Source: a virus. From it: 23,535 bases of DNA. Shown one piece after another: positions 7,973 through 15,645 of this stretch; the stretch's first letter is position 1; every line of letters begins with the position of its first letter. The notes below the pieces were generated by a model. The model did no database searches. It was not told the DNA's origin and saw only the letters and a program-made list of their open reading frames with translations. Made by a program: the position numbers and the translations under genes. The stretch is from positions 1-23,535 of the IMG/VR virus record IMGVR_UViG_3300015024_000034. One strand, 5' to 3'.

Positions 7973-8724
7973 TACTTGCCTCCAGTGAGGGCGCCTTTAG
8001 CGGCATCGAACAATCGGGCGGTGATCGTAATTTTATCACCCGTCGCCTGTTCGGCAGACTTGGCCCCGAGATCCTGTTTCGGTGCCGCACCACTCACACC
8101 CTTGAAGGTGTTCGGAATCGTTATTACCTGGCTCCGCACGATCCGAATCTGTTTCATCGCGCAGGTAAAGTTAAACGACCGGCCCGACTTAGAGTCACGG
8201 TTTACGGTCAAGGACGTGATGACCATGTTTTTGAATTCACGTAGACCCGTGACGACGGTGAACGGTACGCGCTTGGCTTGTAGATCGCGGAAGTGATCGA
8301 ACACGTTCTTCGTTCGACTCGAGCTCCGCTCGCCGAGAGTTCTCTGTTCATTCGCGATTAATCCAGCGACGGCTCCAGCGGCTACGCCTGCGTAGGCACC
8401 GAGTGGCCCGATAATTTTTCTACCAATTAAGGCACCAGCCGTCGTAGTCGCGCCCTGAACTGACGACGCTATATCAAGCGGAGTGTCCGAGATCACGCCC
8501 GTGATCGTAAAAGATTCGGGCTTTAGATCAATGTGATCGGTAATTGGAGAACCTTCTTCGACCGGATTTTCTGTAACGTCGGCCTGGAAATCATAGTTCT
8601 CGGTCAGCGTTACATCGACGACGAAATCAGCGATGGGCCGACCTGGCTGTGACTCTTTGAGCGAGAACTTCGTTCCGCGCTTTCGTCCGAGTAACTTGTC
8701 GGTGAAAATATTAACGAGTGCCAT
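7972..8724 (-). CDS. Dit-like distal tail / baseplate protein
   Basis: This 250-residue protein resembles the Dit-like N-terminal family. It has two strand-rich halves (DHIDLKPESFTITGVISDTPLD and RVPFTVVTGLREFKNMVITSLTVNRDSKSGRSFNFTCAMKQIRI) and a C-terminal tail. Dit-like rings connect the tail tube to the hub. Between the halves, about residues 91 to 125, is a Gly/Ala-rich hydrophobic segment (GPLGAYAGVAAGAVAG). Its DNA contains one copy of a 23-base repeat shared with the baseplate J gene. The ATG overlaps the tape measure stop (TGATG at 8722..8726). Family assignment is good; exact ring placement is inferred. Confidence 0.85.
   Translation of the reverse strand: MALVNIFTDKLLGRKRGTKFSLKESQPGRPIADFVVDVTLTENYDFQADVTENPVEEGSPITDHIDLKPESFTITGVISDTPLDIASSVQGATTTAGALIGRKIIGPLGAYAGVAAGAVAGLIANEQRTLGERSSSRTKNVFDHFRDLQAKRVPFTVVTGLREFKNMVITSLTVNRDSKSGRSFNFTCAMKQIRIVRSQVITIPNTFKGVSGAAPKQDLGAKSAEQATGDKITITARLFDAAKGALTGGK
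8379..8401. repeat. 23-base repeat, copy in Dit-like gene
   Basis: This is identical to 4230..4252. It encodes AYAGVA within the Gly/Ala-rich segment of the Dit-like protein, an otherwise unrelated gene. Confidence 0.8.
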
Positions 8725-10343
8725 CAGTGCCCCACGACCGGCGCAAAGGATCGGTTTGCCTGACGGATATGAGGATCAAGCGCCTTGGAAATTCCATCCT
8801 CCACGCGGTCCCCGACCATGTGGGCATCCGTTCCGGTTGGTACGGTAACGGTCGTCGTGACGTTCACGTTCTGAACCGGATTGCTTCCGCCTCCTCCTGG
8901 CATATCGTTTTGTCCTGGTATCACGCCAAGCATCGAGCTCGGGGAGCTATCGCCTCCGATGCCTAGCGAATTAACGGCGAAGTCCTTAGCGATGCCGATC
9001 CCTTTATCAACGAGCTTAAAGCCCGACGCCATGACGCCAAATATTCCGGTGATTGCTTTAAGCGTGTCCTTAAGTGACTCGAGAAGCGTTTTCCCGAACC
9101 ACTCGGCTACGGGTTGTAGGATCGTCCAGAGAGACTTCACCATATCGATGAGCCCGTTAAAAAGCCCCTTCATGAGCCCGAAAGCTTCGGGCATTGACTC
9201 CTGAAACATCGCAAGCAGTCGACCCGTTAAAGAATCCTTTCCCTGGAAGAAGCCGATTAAGTCTTCGATGATCGCGATCACGGCGAGTACCGCTATACCG
9301 ATTGAGATTGGGATAAGCATCGCCGTAGCATCGGCGAGGAGCATTTCCATTCGAAACGCCTTAACTGCGCCAGTTAGAACAGTGAAACCTGTTTGAGCAA
9401 GGCTTCCGATAGCCATCAATATTTTAAGACCTGCGAAAAGAGCTAAAGCCTCAAACGCGTACTTCGCGGCGGCCCCTAATCCTCCGAGCGGTTTAACCAT
9501 TCCCGAGATCCGCTGCATGACGATGCTCGAGACCTTCATGACTTTTCCGAGTACCGTCGCAAGGCCCTCAAAGAATTCGGTGATGTTCTGGCGAATGATC
9601 GCGCGGTTTAATCTAATCCACGTCGAGAACGATTCGAATACCTTGGTCATCGGCTCAAGCAGCGCGACACCTATGGTGCGCTTCATCCCGGTTAATAGAC
9701 CATGAACCTCATGCAGCGAGTGCATGAAGCCCTTCGACATCTGCACTTCGGACTCGCTCATCACGAGGCCCATCTCGCGGGCCTCTTCGGAGAACTTCTC
9801 GAGCCCTGCGGCGCCGTTCTTAAACATCGGCGTCATCATGTATCCGGCTCGACCGAATAACTTCATGGCAATCGCCCCGCGAGTGCCCTCGTCCTTAATG
9901 TTCGACAGCCCATCAGCTACGCGCATGAAAACTTCATTTGTCGGACGGTGAGCGCGAATCGCTTCAGTCACTCCGCGTCCGAGCATCCCAAATCCCTGAG
10001 CCGCTTCCTTATTCCCCATCTTCGCTTCGAACAAAGAGCGGTTAAGGTGAGCCAGGGAGTGCGTAAACATCTCTGCCGAGACGCCGCCCCGCTCGGCTGC
10101 GTAAGATAGTTCCTGAAACGCCTCGACGTTCATACCGGTACGCTGAGCGTTTAAGGACGCCTCTTTACCGGCCTTAGCCGTCGTCTCGGCCACTATAAAT
10201 AAGGATGCCGCAGCCGCCGCAGCTTCAATGCCAAGGATCTGAACGCCGTGCTTTAAGTCAGCAAGCGAGTCCTTCATTTTCTGGAGCGGTTTTAAATCGA
10301 CTTCAAAACCCCACCGAGTGACTAAAGATTTTACGGCCGCCAA
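8724..10343 (-). CDS. Tail tape measure protein
   Basis: This 539-residue protein follows the tail assembly chaperone, as tape measure genes do. It starts with TTG at 10343, supported by a strong GAGGTGAT ribosome site just upstream that contains the stop of the chaperone extension. The N-terminal half is helical and typical of phage minor tail proteins (VDLKPLQKMKDSLADLKHG, then NAQRTGMNVEAFQELSYAAERGGVS). Hydrophobic segments at about residues 285 to 320 and 335 to 365 could cross the host inner membrane during genome ejection. At about 1.5 angstrom per residue it would set a tail of roughly 80 nm. No lytic transglycosylase motif is visible. Confidence 0.92.
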   Translation of the reverse strand: MAAVKSLVTRWGFEVDLKPLQKMKDSLADLKHGVQILGIEAAAAAASLFIVAETTAKAGKEASLNAQRTGMNVEAFQELSYAAERGGVSAEMFTHSLAHLNRSLFEAKMGNKEAAQGFGMLGRGVTEAIRAHRPTNEVFMRVADGLSNIKDEGTRGAIAMKLFGRAGYMMTPMFKNGAAGLEKFSEEAREMGLVMSESEVQMSKGFMHSLHEVHGLLTGMKRTIGVALLEPMTKVFESFSTWIRLNRAIIRQNITEFFEGLATVLGKVMKVSSIVMQRISGMVKPLGGLGAAAKYAFEALALFAGLKILMAIGSLAQTGFTVLTGAVKAFRMEMLLADATAMLIPISIGIAVLAVIAIIEDLIGFFQGKDSLTGRLLAMFQESMPEAFGLMKGLFNGLIDMVKSLWTILQPVAEWFGKTLLESLKDTLKAITGIFGVMASGFKLVDKGIGIAKDFAVNSLGIGGDSSPSSMLGVIPGQNDMPGGGGSNPVQNVNVTTTVTVPTGTDAHMVGDRVEDGISKALDPHIRQANRSFAPVVGH

Positions 10344-10346
10344 GGA

Positions 10347-10942
10347 TCACCTCTCTAGTTTTTCGGACTCGATTCGTTCGCTATCCTCTTTCACGTCTAA
10401 GGCTTCGTTCGCATCCATCAGATCGCTTATATTCCAGGAACGTTCGATCTCCTCAAGGGTGGCGATCTTAGCGAGTATGACCCGCCACACTGGCCAGACC
10501 ATATGTGCAGGCCACTTTAAGCGGTTTTCTTCTTCATCGTCGCCGCCGGACGCTTGCCCAGACCTGAGCCTTTTACGGCGAGGACGCCTAAAAAATCGCC
10601 GTACTGAACCATAATGATTTCTTTTAGGAGCTTAAAGAGCATCCCAAACTTACCGGCGAAGAACGTATCGAACTGAATCTCACCCTCACCCCGGAGCCTG
10701 ACCCCGGTGAGAAGCTGCTTCACAGTATCGATCACCTCGTCTTCATCGAGTCGAGAGATCAGGGCTTTCACCGCTTCCGGTAACGCCTTCGATATTTCGG
10801 CTTCGCCGTCTGCCATGAGAACGCTCATCGGCTCGCCCAGAATCCGGGTGAGTCGGGTAAGAAGCTTCATGCCTTTAGTCGCGCTAAATTGGGTTACCTC
10901 AAAGGTCGCGCCATCGACCTCAACTGTACGCGTATCAAGCAT
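10347..10942 (-). CDS. Tail assembly chaperone, -1 frameshift product (GT-like)
   Basis: The 0-frame gene at 10517..10942 contains T TTT TTA at residues 117 and 118. A slip of -1 there leads into a frame that stays open for 80 codons to a TGA at 10347..10349, so the fusion would be about 198 residues. The extension reads through RRPRRKRLRSG, GGDDEEENRLKWP and VILAKIATLEEIERSW to ISDLMDANEALDVKEDSERI. The end has the acidic, Asp/Glu and Leu-rich character of the second half of tail chaperones. It has no convincing start codon and ribosome site of its own, and it fills the otherwise unexplained space before the tape measure gene. A frameshifted chaperone just before the tape measure is the classical arrangement (lambda G/GT). 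Confidence 0.82.
10517..10942 (-). CDS. Tail assembly chaperone, unshifted product (G-like)
   Basis: This 141-residue protein lies between the tail tube and tape measure genes. It begins with TRTVEVDGATFEVTQFSATKGMKLLTRL, the usual start of chaperones that coat the tape measure: a strand pair with a TxxK-type helix. Helical acidic segments (LPEAVKALISRLDEDEVIDTV) and FDTFFAGKFGMLFKLLKEIIMVQYGDFL follow. The C-terminal 23 residues after the slippery site (VLAVKGSGLGKRPAATMKKKTA) are basic, in contrast to the acidic shifted tail. The gene starts three bases after the tube gene stop. Confidence 0.88.
   Translation of the reverse strand: MLDTRTVEVDGATFEVTQFSATKGMKLLTRLTRILGEPMSVLMADGEAEISKALPEAVKALISRLDEDEVIDTVKQLLTGVRLRGEGEIQFDTFFAGKFGMLFKLLKEIIMVQYGDFLGVLAVKGSGLGKRPAATMKKKTA
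10589..10595 (-). promoter_or_regulatory. Programmed -1 ribosomal frameshift site
   Basis: Read on the minus strand the site is T TTT TTA, in the correct register (GAT TTT TTA) for simultaneous slippage to TTT TTT. It is followed at once by GGCG TCCT CGCC, which can form a short hairpin. It links the G-like and GT-like tail chaperone products. Confidence 0.8.
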
Positions 10943-10945
10943 TGA

Positions 10946-11365
10946 TTAGTTCCCGCCTTCGTTTGGGATCAGAGAATCGGTACGGATGATCCACTCGCGC
11001 GTATCCGTAGTCTTGCCGAACTTCGCCTCGGGTTGTTTTTGGATCCAAGCCTGGTCAGCGGCATAGAGCGAGCGGCCAGAGTTGTCTTTAATCAAGAGCG
11101 GGAAGATTCCCGAGTCACTGATCTTGTCCGAGTTCCAAAAGGATTGGAGAATCGTGTTTGAATCGGACGACTGCATCAGCATGATTTTCACGGTCGCAGA
11201 ATTGTTATTCGACTTCGCGCGCGTGCCCTCTCCGTCAGTTCCAACCTTTAGATCGAATTGATCCTCGTCCATCGTGATGGTAACGAATTCGCCATCTGCG
11301 TAACCGGAGATCGCGAAACCACCGGCGATGACCGCGACTTTTTTAGGATTATATGTTTTTGCCAT
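10946..11365 (-). CDS. Tail tube protein (DUF3277)
   Basis: This 139-residue protein shows the DUF3277 pattern. It opens with KKVAVIAGGFAISGYADGEFVTI, then has FDLKVGTDGEGTRAKSNNNSATVKIMLMQSS, which is the typical strand-turn-strand of contractile tail tubes, and NTILQSFW. Tube hexamers stack inside the sheath. It is preceded by the sheath gene (19 bases upstream) and followed by the tail chaperone, the standard order. A ribosome site (AAAGGAAA) lies before the ATG. Confidence 0.92.
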   Translation of the reverse strand: MAKTYNPKKVAVIAGGFAISGYADGEFVTITMDEDQFDLKVGTDGEGTRAKSNNNSATVKIMLMQSSDSNTILQSFWNSDKISDSGIFPLLIKDNSGRSLYAADQAWIQKQPEAKFGKTTDTREWIIRTDSLIPNEGGN

Positions 11366-11383
11366 GTTCTAATTTTCCTTTCT

Positions 11384-12412
11384 TTAAATGGTAACAACGC
11401 CTTGGATTGCAATCTTATGCACGGCTCCCGCTAGGATTCCGACGAAAGAGAAGCCAGGCATATAACGAATTGCTCGGTCATTCGGATTTTGATCCGCGAC
11501 CTTCGGAATCGTAACGGTATAGCTTGCGAACCCGCCGACCTTAACGCCCGCTTCAAGCTGAGCGCGAATCTCGTTTTCGATGATCGCAGCACCCGTGTCG
11601 GTGTAAGGGATCTTCTTATTGTTAATGAGCTTCGAGAAAATACGTTCCTGCATCCGGGACTTCACCCAGTCGGCAAACCGGATCACGTCGATGAACTCGC
11701 CGTCCACCATCGTGCCTTGGCCGACGATCGATACGCCCGCATAAGGCTCGTAGGTGTTTCCGTTCTTCACCTTGATAAAACCAGATTCGGTAGACGTCAG
11801 GGTGTCGGCAGCGGAACCCTGAATCATCTTAATATCCCAAGTCTCGGAACCTGGATCGAATGGAAGGCAAAGCCCGGCCCATCCGGCTTCCGGGTAAGTA
11901 CCAGGAGTATCGCTAAAGAGAAACGCGGTACGCGAGTAGTTAAGCGCCTTGAGCTGAGAAAGAACGTCGGTAGTCGAAGAAGTTTCGATAGCGGCGTCAC
12001 CATTACAGGCGATAAAGATTTTTTCTTTCGACTCGATGAACGCGGCGGCGTCCAGAATATCCTGGTCCACGCGTGAAGTCAGAAGCAAACAGTACCAGTC
12101 GTCGTCGATCGCGATAATCGCATTAAGGGCTTCCGCCATGGTTGGATGTCCGGATACGGCGACAGCTTTGTAACCAATTTTAATTTTCGAAGGATACTGT
12201 TGCTGCTCGAAAATAGATGCGGCGGAAAGGTACTCGGGATCGGTGCCCGCAAAGTCAGCCGAGACGCCCGTCATATCCTGGTACGAACGAATGAGGTCTG
12301 AGCCCATTTTATTCGACGATCCGAGGATAAGAGGAATTCCGAAACCGACCTGGCTCACGCCCTTCGTTTGTCTAGAAATCGAAACCTGAATGATTTGACT
12401 TAAATTTGGCAT
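11384..12412 (-). CDS. Tail sheath protein (DUF3383)
   Basis: This 342-residue protein has the DUF3383 start LSQIIQVSISRQTKGVSQVGFGIPLIL and later AAIIENEIRAQLEAGVKVGGFASYTVTIPKV, both characteristic of this short sheath family. The C-terminal RAIRYMPGFSFVGILAGAVHKIAIQGVVTI is the conserved tube-binding beta region. It establishes that the phage has a contractile tail. The length is normal for this short sheath type. It lies 20 bases after the neck protein gene. Confidence 0.93.
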   Translation of the reverse strand: MPNLSQIIQVSISRQTKGVSQVGFGIPLILGSSNKMGSDLIRSYQDMTGVSADFAGTDPEYLSAASIFEQQQYPSKIKIGYKAVAVSGHPTMAEALNAIIAIDDDWYCLLLTSRVDQDILDAAAFIESKEKIFIACNGDAAIETSSTTDVLSQLKALNYSRTAFLFSDTPGTYPEAGWAGLCLPFDPGSETWDIKMIQGSAADTLTSTESGFIKVKNGNTYEPYAGVSIVGQGTMVDGEFIDVIRFADWVKSRMQERIFSKLINNKKIPYTDTGAAIIENEIRAQLEAGVKVGGFASYTVTIPKVADQNPNDRAIRYMPGFSFVGILAGAVHKIAIQGVVTI

Positions 12413-12432
12413 CTAACTTTTTCCCTTCGCTT

Positions 12433-12915
12433 TTAACTAAGATCTCTTCCGTTTAAACTGATTTTGGTGACTACGACCGCAGTACTATCTCTCTCGGCCT
12501 GGAACCCGATTTTTAGATCCATCTGAGCTCGTTCCTCAAACCCGGTTTCGAGCAGTTCCGTTATGTTCTGAGGACTCCCATCCTCTATGATCGCTATCCC
12601 GTCCGCCTCGAGGTCATCGATAACGCTCGGGTCATCGAGAGAATCTCGAGCGGTCGTTAAAATATCTAAGGCCGTTTTTCCGATGACGTTAATACTTACC
12701 GTAATCTCTCTCGGACCATTTAGATAAAATAAGCCGCTCTCGTTCACTCTTAAATTGTCTTGCCCGCCTAATTTCACCGCTCCGGTTATAAGCCTAAGAA
12801 CCGCGTAAGGTCTGGCCGGTCTCGGTCCATCCTGGTCAGCCCAGATTACTGAATCGAGTCCGCTTGTTTTCTTAAACCAAGTATAGAGAGCGTCTTTAAT
12901 CGGCGCAAATTCCAT
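12433..12915 (-). CDS. Neck / tail terminator protein (LIC_12616-like)
   Basis: This 160-residue protein resembles the phage neck terminator family, also annotated as LIC_12616 family. It shows PIKDALYTWFKKTSG, PRPARPYAVLRLITGAVKLG and NGPREITVSINVIGKTALDILTTARDSL. Tail terminators cap the tube and sheath before joining to the head. Position between the head-tail connectors and the sheath fits. The ATG is five bases after the stop of the upstream gene, with no room for a separate promoter. Confidence 0.82.
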   Translation of the reverse strand: MEFAPIKDALYTWFKKTSGLDSVIWADQDGPRPARPYAVLRLITGAVKLGGQDNLRVNESGLFYLNGPREITVSINVIGKTALDILTTARDSLDDPSVIDDLEADGIAIIEDGSPQNITELLETGFEERAQMDLKIGFQAERDSTAVVVTKISLNGRDLS

Positions 12916-12919
12916 GACC

Positions 12920-13267
12920 CTAGTCTCCCGCGTTCTCGTCGTTAATACGAACCGCGACGGCCTGATAATGAGGAATAAGCTGAGTCCATTTTTTCACAAT
13001 CTGGACCTCGAATTTTCGACCGCAGTAAATCACGTAGTCCGCCTCTCGCTTGCCGTCTACCGTGCGGAGCTCGGTTTCGGTCCAGATACGGATAGATTCT
13101 TTGGTGCGGTCACCTTCGGATAGAAGCATGAGGTCATCGCCCGAAAGAGGCTCGACCGTGCCCATAAAGTCAATTAATCGGCGCGGCCCCCGGACGTAGT
13201 TCCCTGCGACGTACTTCGATTCTTGCTTATCACGGAGTATTTTAAGGCGTTCGGCAAACGGCATCAT
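12920..13267 (-). CDS. Head-tail adaptor / stopper-like protein
   Basis: This 115-residue protein is in the position of a head completion or stopper protein. It has a basic N-terminus (MMPFAERLKILRDKQESKYVAGNYVRGPR) and then a strand-rich body with PLSGDDLMLLSEGDRTKESIRIWTETEL and ADYVIYCGRKFEVQIVKKW. The GD/EGDR-type turn and length fit the adaptor proteins between connector and tail terminator. Its ATG overlaps the preceding stop (13264..13267), and the two Met codons at the start are alternatives. Family assignment is moderate. Confidence 0.75.
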   Translation of the reverse strand: MMPFAERLKILRDKQESKYVAGNYVRGPRRLIDFMGTVEPLSGDDLMLLSEGDRTKESIRIWTETELRTVDGKREADYVIYCGRKFEVQIVKKWTQLIPHYQAVAVRINDENAGD

Positions 13268-13797
13268 ACAGAAATATCCTCGTCATCGCCCGATATTTTG
13301 CCGTCCATAACCACTTCGTACTGGATCGATTTAATTAACTGACTCGTATCGATAAGGGCAGTGGACTTACCTTTTTCGGAGCCTTTTTTCTTAACCGTGG
13401 AGTCCTTAAGGGCGGGAGCAATGTTGGACTGAATTTTAAGCTTAATAAGCCGTTGAATCTGTAGCCCTAAAACGCCGATCATCTTTTCGACGGTCGTATT
13501 TCCTCGGTAAAGCTCGTCAACCATTCCGTTGGTGAGCTCGTTTAGGAAGCCTTCCTTTTCGTTCATCGTGGAGCGAATAAAAGATCGTTCAGGAATGCCG
13601 CGACTCTCGGACCCGAACTCATGAACCGACGCAATGAGCGCCACCGTAGTGTCGGCGTGATCCTGCGAATCGTGCTGACCCGCGTTCTCTAATACACCGA
13701 CCTTAACGTAGGGCTTGACCTTAAGTTTCTGAATCTCGTCTAAGATGTTTTTCTGGCCGTGATCCGCCTCGGTCGTGTGGCTCTTTAATTTTATCAT
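13264..13797 (-). CDS. HK97 gp10-like neck / tail completion protein
   Basis: This 177-residue protein contains PYVKVGVLENAG, then VALIASVHEFGSESRGIPERSFIRSTM, which is the characteristic signature of gp10-like neck proteins (VGV near the start, then hEFG with iPeRSF). The rest is helical, followed by STALIDTSQLIKSIQYEVVM, the usual end in which TG-x-L-x-x-S-I/V is seen. The family helps join the head to the tail. Asp-rich DDEDI residues close the protein. It is translationally coupled to the adaptor gene. Confidence 0.85.
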   Translation of the reverse strand: MIKLKSHTTEADHGQKNILDEIQKLKVKPYVKVGVLENAGQHDSQDHADTTVALIASVHEFGSESRGIPERSFIRSTMNEKEGFLNELTNGMVDELYRGNTTVEKMIGVLGLQIQRLIKLKIQSNIAPALKDSTVKKKGSEKGKSTALIDTSQLIKSIQYEVVMDGKISGDDEDISV

Positions 13798-13813
13798 TTA
13801 AAAAGCCTTTCTC

Positions 13814-14158
13814 TTATACCGGCATCGGTCCGACGACGACTAAATCCCTGAGCGCGAGGTACTCGACTCCGTAGCTCGTCTGTAGAAAGGCGAGATCGGT
13901 TTTATTGCCCTTAGCGAGTACGGAGTTCTGAATCTCGATATCCCCGACCTTCTGCATGGTCTGGGAGCCGGATAAGCCACGACGATTCTTCATCGTAAGT
14001 AAGTGTGCGGCGAGGAACGTAATGCCCTGATAATAGAGCGTTCCCCACACGACGGGAGAAATGCGGGCCTGAGCCATGCCGATGAATAACGAGATCGTCT
14101 CGGGCGTCTCCGCTGATAACTCTGGAGCAATCGCTGTTATTACGTCTGGTGTAACCAT
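13814..14158 (-). CDS. DUF4054 head-tail connector
   Basis: This 114-residue protein is a helical DUF4054 protein. It has PELSAETPETISLFIGMAQARISPVVWGTLYYQGITFLAAHLLTM and the C-terminal YGVEYLALRDLV (usual form YG-x-E/Q-Y-x-x-L). The family forms the connector ring below the portal. It lies 16 bases from the gp10-like gene and 19 bases after the unknown gene next to the capsid. Confidence 0.9.
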   Translation of the reverse strand: MVTPDVITAIAPELSAETPETISLFIGMAQARISPVVWGTLYYQGITFLAAHLLTMKNRRGLSGSQTMQKVGDIEIQNSVLAKGNKTDLAFLQTSYGVEYLALRDLVVVGPMPV

Positions 14159-14177
14159 TGCTCAGGCCCTCGGTTCT

Positions 14178-14546
14178 TTAGTTCAGTTTACCATCGAAAG
14201 CGTCGCCTTCGATTTTCTTAAGCTGCGTGGTGAGGTGCGCTTTAACGGCTGAGCGCTTCTCGTCTCCGCTCCAGGCTTTCAGAAGCGAAGTGTCGTTCGT
14301 ATTTTCAACGAGCTTCTTCGCGTCGGATAGGGAGAATTCCTTAAGGCTATGGTGAGGCATATCGGAGTCGGCGTCTTTAACGTCGTCCTTCGAGTGGATA
14401 TGCATGACGCCTTCTTTGATGCGCATGTCGATGCCTGGGTGGGAGTTGATGCGCTCCCAGGCTTGCTTAGGAACGGAGTTAACTCCAGGCATGAAAGTAA
14501 TGCCTTCTACAATATAGACGTGTTTTGCTCGATTTTCGATTAACAT
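14178..14546 (-). CDS. Head-region protein of unknown function
   Basis: This 122-residue protein is encoded just after the capsid terminator, with a strong AAGGAG ribosome site. The N-terminal 50 residues (VYIVEGITFMPGVNSVPKQAWERINSHP) look like the small beta segment seen in capsid-adjacent phage proteins. The middle is acidic and the end is helical and charged (SLLKAWSGDEKRSAVKAHLTTQLKKI), like a short head-completion or fibre-like helix domain. No named family is certain. Position suggests a virion or connector role. Confidence 0.78.
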   Translation of the reverse strand: MLIENRAKHVYIVEGITFMPGVNSVPKQAWERINSHPGIDMRIKEGVMHIHSKDDVKDADSDMPHHSLKEFSLSDAKKLVENTNDTSLLKAWSGDEKRSAVKAHLTTQLKKIEGDAFDGKLN

Positions 14547-14595
14547 AAACTGATTTCTCCTTGGGGTTGTTACTACTGCCCACGAGAATAAGACG

Positions 14596-14661
14596 ACGCG
14601 GGGTCCGGCGCAAACCAGACGACCCCGCGTTTATCTCACTTCCGGGAGGCGCGTCCCGGAA
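14596..14661 (-). terminator. Double hairpin after the major capsid gene
   Basis: Two perfect inverted repeats lie directly after the capsid stop. The first is TTCCGGGA/TCCCGGAA (arms 14654..14661 and 14640..14647, loop 6). The second is ACGCGGGGTC/GACCCCGCGT (arms 14621..14630 and 14596..14605, loop 15, with possible further pairing inside). The U content after the second is moderate (GTCTTATTCT), so it is either a weak intrinsic terminator or an RNA-stabilising structure that raises capsid mRNA over downstream genes. Confidence 0.7.
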
Positions 14662-14671
14662 AGTTCAGCTT

Positions 14672-15613
14672 TTAGATTCCGTCGCCGCGAGCAATCGAAA
14701 GTGGGTAATAGATAATGACCCCACCGATGCGCGAGTGACAGGCAATCTCGAACTCAAGGCCCCGTTCCTGAACCGGGAGCTGCTCGAAATCTTGCGGGAT
14801 CTCAAGCGTCAGCGCGTCCGGGTCGCGACGGTAAGCGAGCATCGCGTTCGTTCCGCTCATGCCGACGCCCTTCATCTCGTTAAGCCAGGTGACTTCCTTG
14901 ATGAACGGGTTGTTTTTCTTGAAGTAATCAAGAATCGTCGTGTCGCTGTTCGCCGAACGAGCGGTCGAACTGATGAGCGTATACTGCTCAAGTGGGAGGA
15001 GAACGGTATCAGCCGTCTCGACGCCCTTGGTGAGATTGAACGGAGTGTTAGACACTTGGTTCATATCGGCAAGGATTTGGTCCGGGGTTTTGTTAACCCA
15101 GAGAGTCGAGTTCACCGCACCGTTTTGATTGCCGTTAGCGGCGACCGAAACGACGGTGATGTTCGGGTTAGAAAGAAACCCGCCGAGGCCGTGATCAGCA
15201 TCGCCGAAAAACGCGATGGTGTTCTCGAGCTGCATGATCGCTTTCTTAGCGTGGTTCGCCTTACGTTGTTCGAGAGGCTTGCCCACCATCTTCGCAGCGC
15301 GGATTTCTTGCAGGTTATACCCGTAAGAAGCGCCGAGCGAGCGGACAGGGCTAGTGAACTGACGCCCCTTGATGTCCGAACGAGGAAGGTCGTTAGCGTA
15401 GTTTGAGATCAGCTTCGCGACGCCGAGGCCGTCGTATTGGCTGTAAGTGATCGACTCAGCCCCAGGACCGGCGTCGTAGGAAACCGGGATAAGGGAACGG
15501 GCCTTCAGCTCGGCATACTTAACGTCATAAGAACGGGACTTGATCTGCTCGAGTTCACGGGCGAAAAAGATCGTCTCGCCGGAGTCGAGTTTATGTTTCT
15601 TTTCAATGCTCAT
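14672..15613 (-). CDS. Major capsid protein (DUF2184)
   Basis: This 313-residue protein is a DUF2184-type HK97-fold capsid protein. Typical features are SRSYDVKYAELKARSLIPVS, DIKGRQFTSPVRSLGASYGYNLQEIRAA, KANHAKKAIMQLENTIAFFGD and the C-terminal LPVQERGLEFEIACHSRIGGVIIYYP (P-domain and spine elements of this family). It is preceded by the cement-like and protease genes and has a good ribosome site (GAGAGGAAA). There is no separate N-terminal scaffold region, in agreement with a scaffold encoded in the protease gene. It is followed by a double hairpin. Confidence 0.94.
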   Translation of the reverse strand: MSIEKKHKLDSGETIFFARELEQIKSRSYDVKYAELKARSLIPVSYDAGPGAESITYSQYDGLGVAKLISNYANDLPRSDIKGRQFTSPVRSLGASYGYNLQEIRAAKMVGKPLEQRKANHAKKAIMQLENTIAFFGDADHGLGGFLSNPNITVVSVAANGNQNGAVNSTLWVNKTPDQILADMNQVSNTPFNLTKGVETADTVLLPLEQYTLISSTARSANSDTTILDYFKKNNPFIKEVTWLNEMKGVGMSGTNAMLAYRRDPDALTLEIPQDFEQLPVQERGLEFEIACHSRIGGVIIYYPLSIARGDGI

Positions 15614-15645
15614 TTTCTAATTTCCTCTCAAGTTAATCCCGGCAA

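Noticed and set aside
11489-12076. Plus-strand open frame of 195 codons
   Set aside because: It is antisense to the tail sheath gene, has an Arg/Asp-rich composition typical of shadow frames and no recognisable motif.
14561-15406. Long plus-strand open frame of 281 codons
   Set aside because: It is the codon-aligned antisense shadow of the major capsid gene, shows no family pattern, and resembles other shadows in this window.
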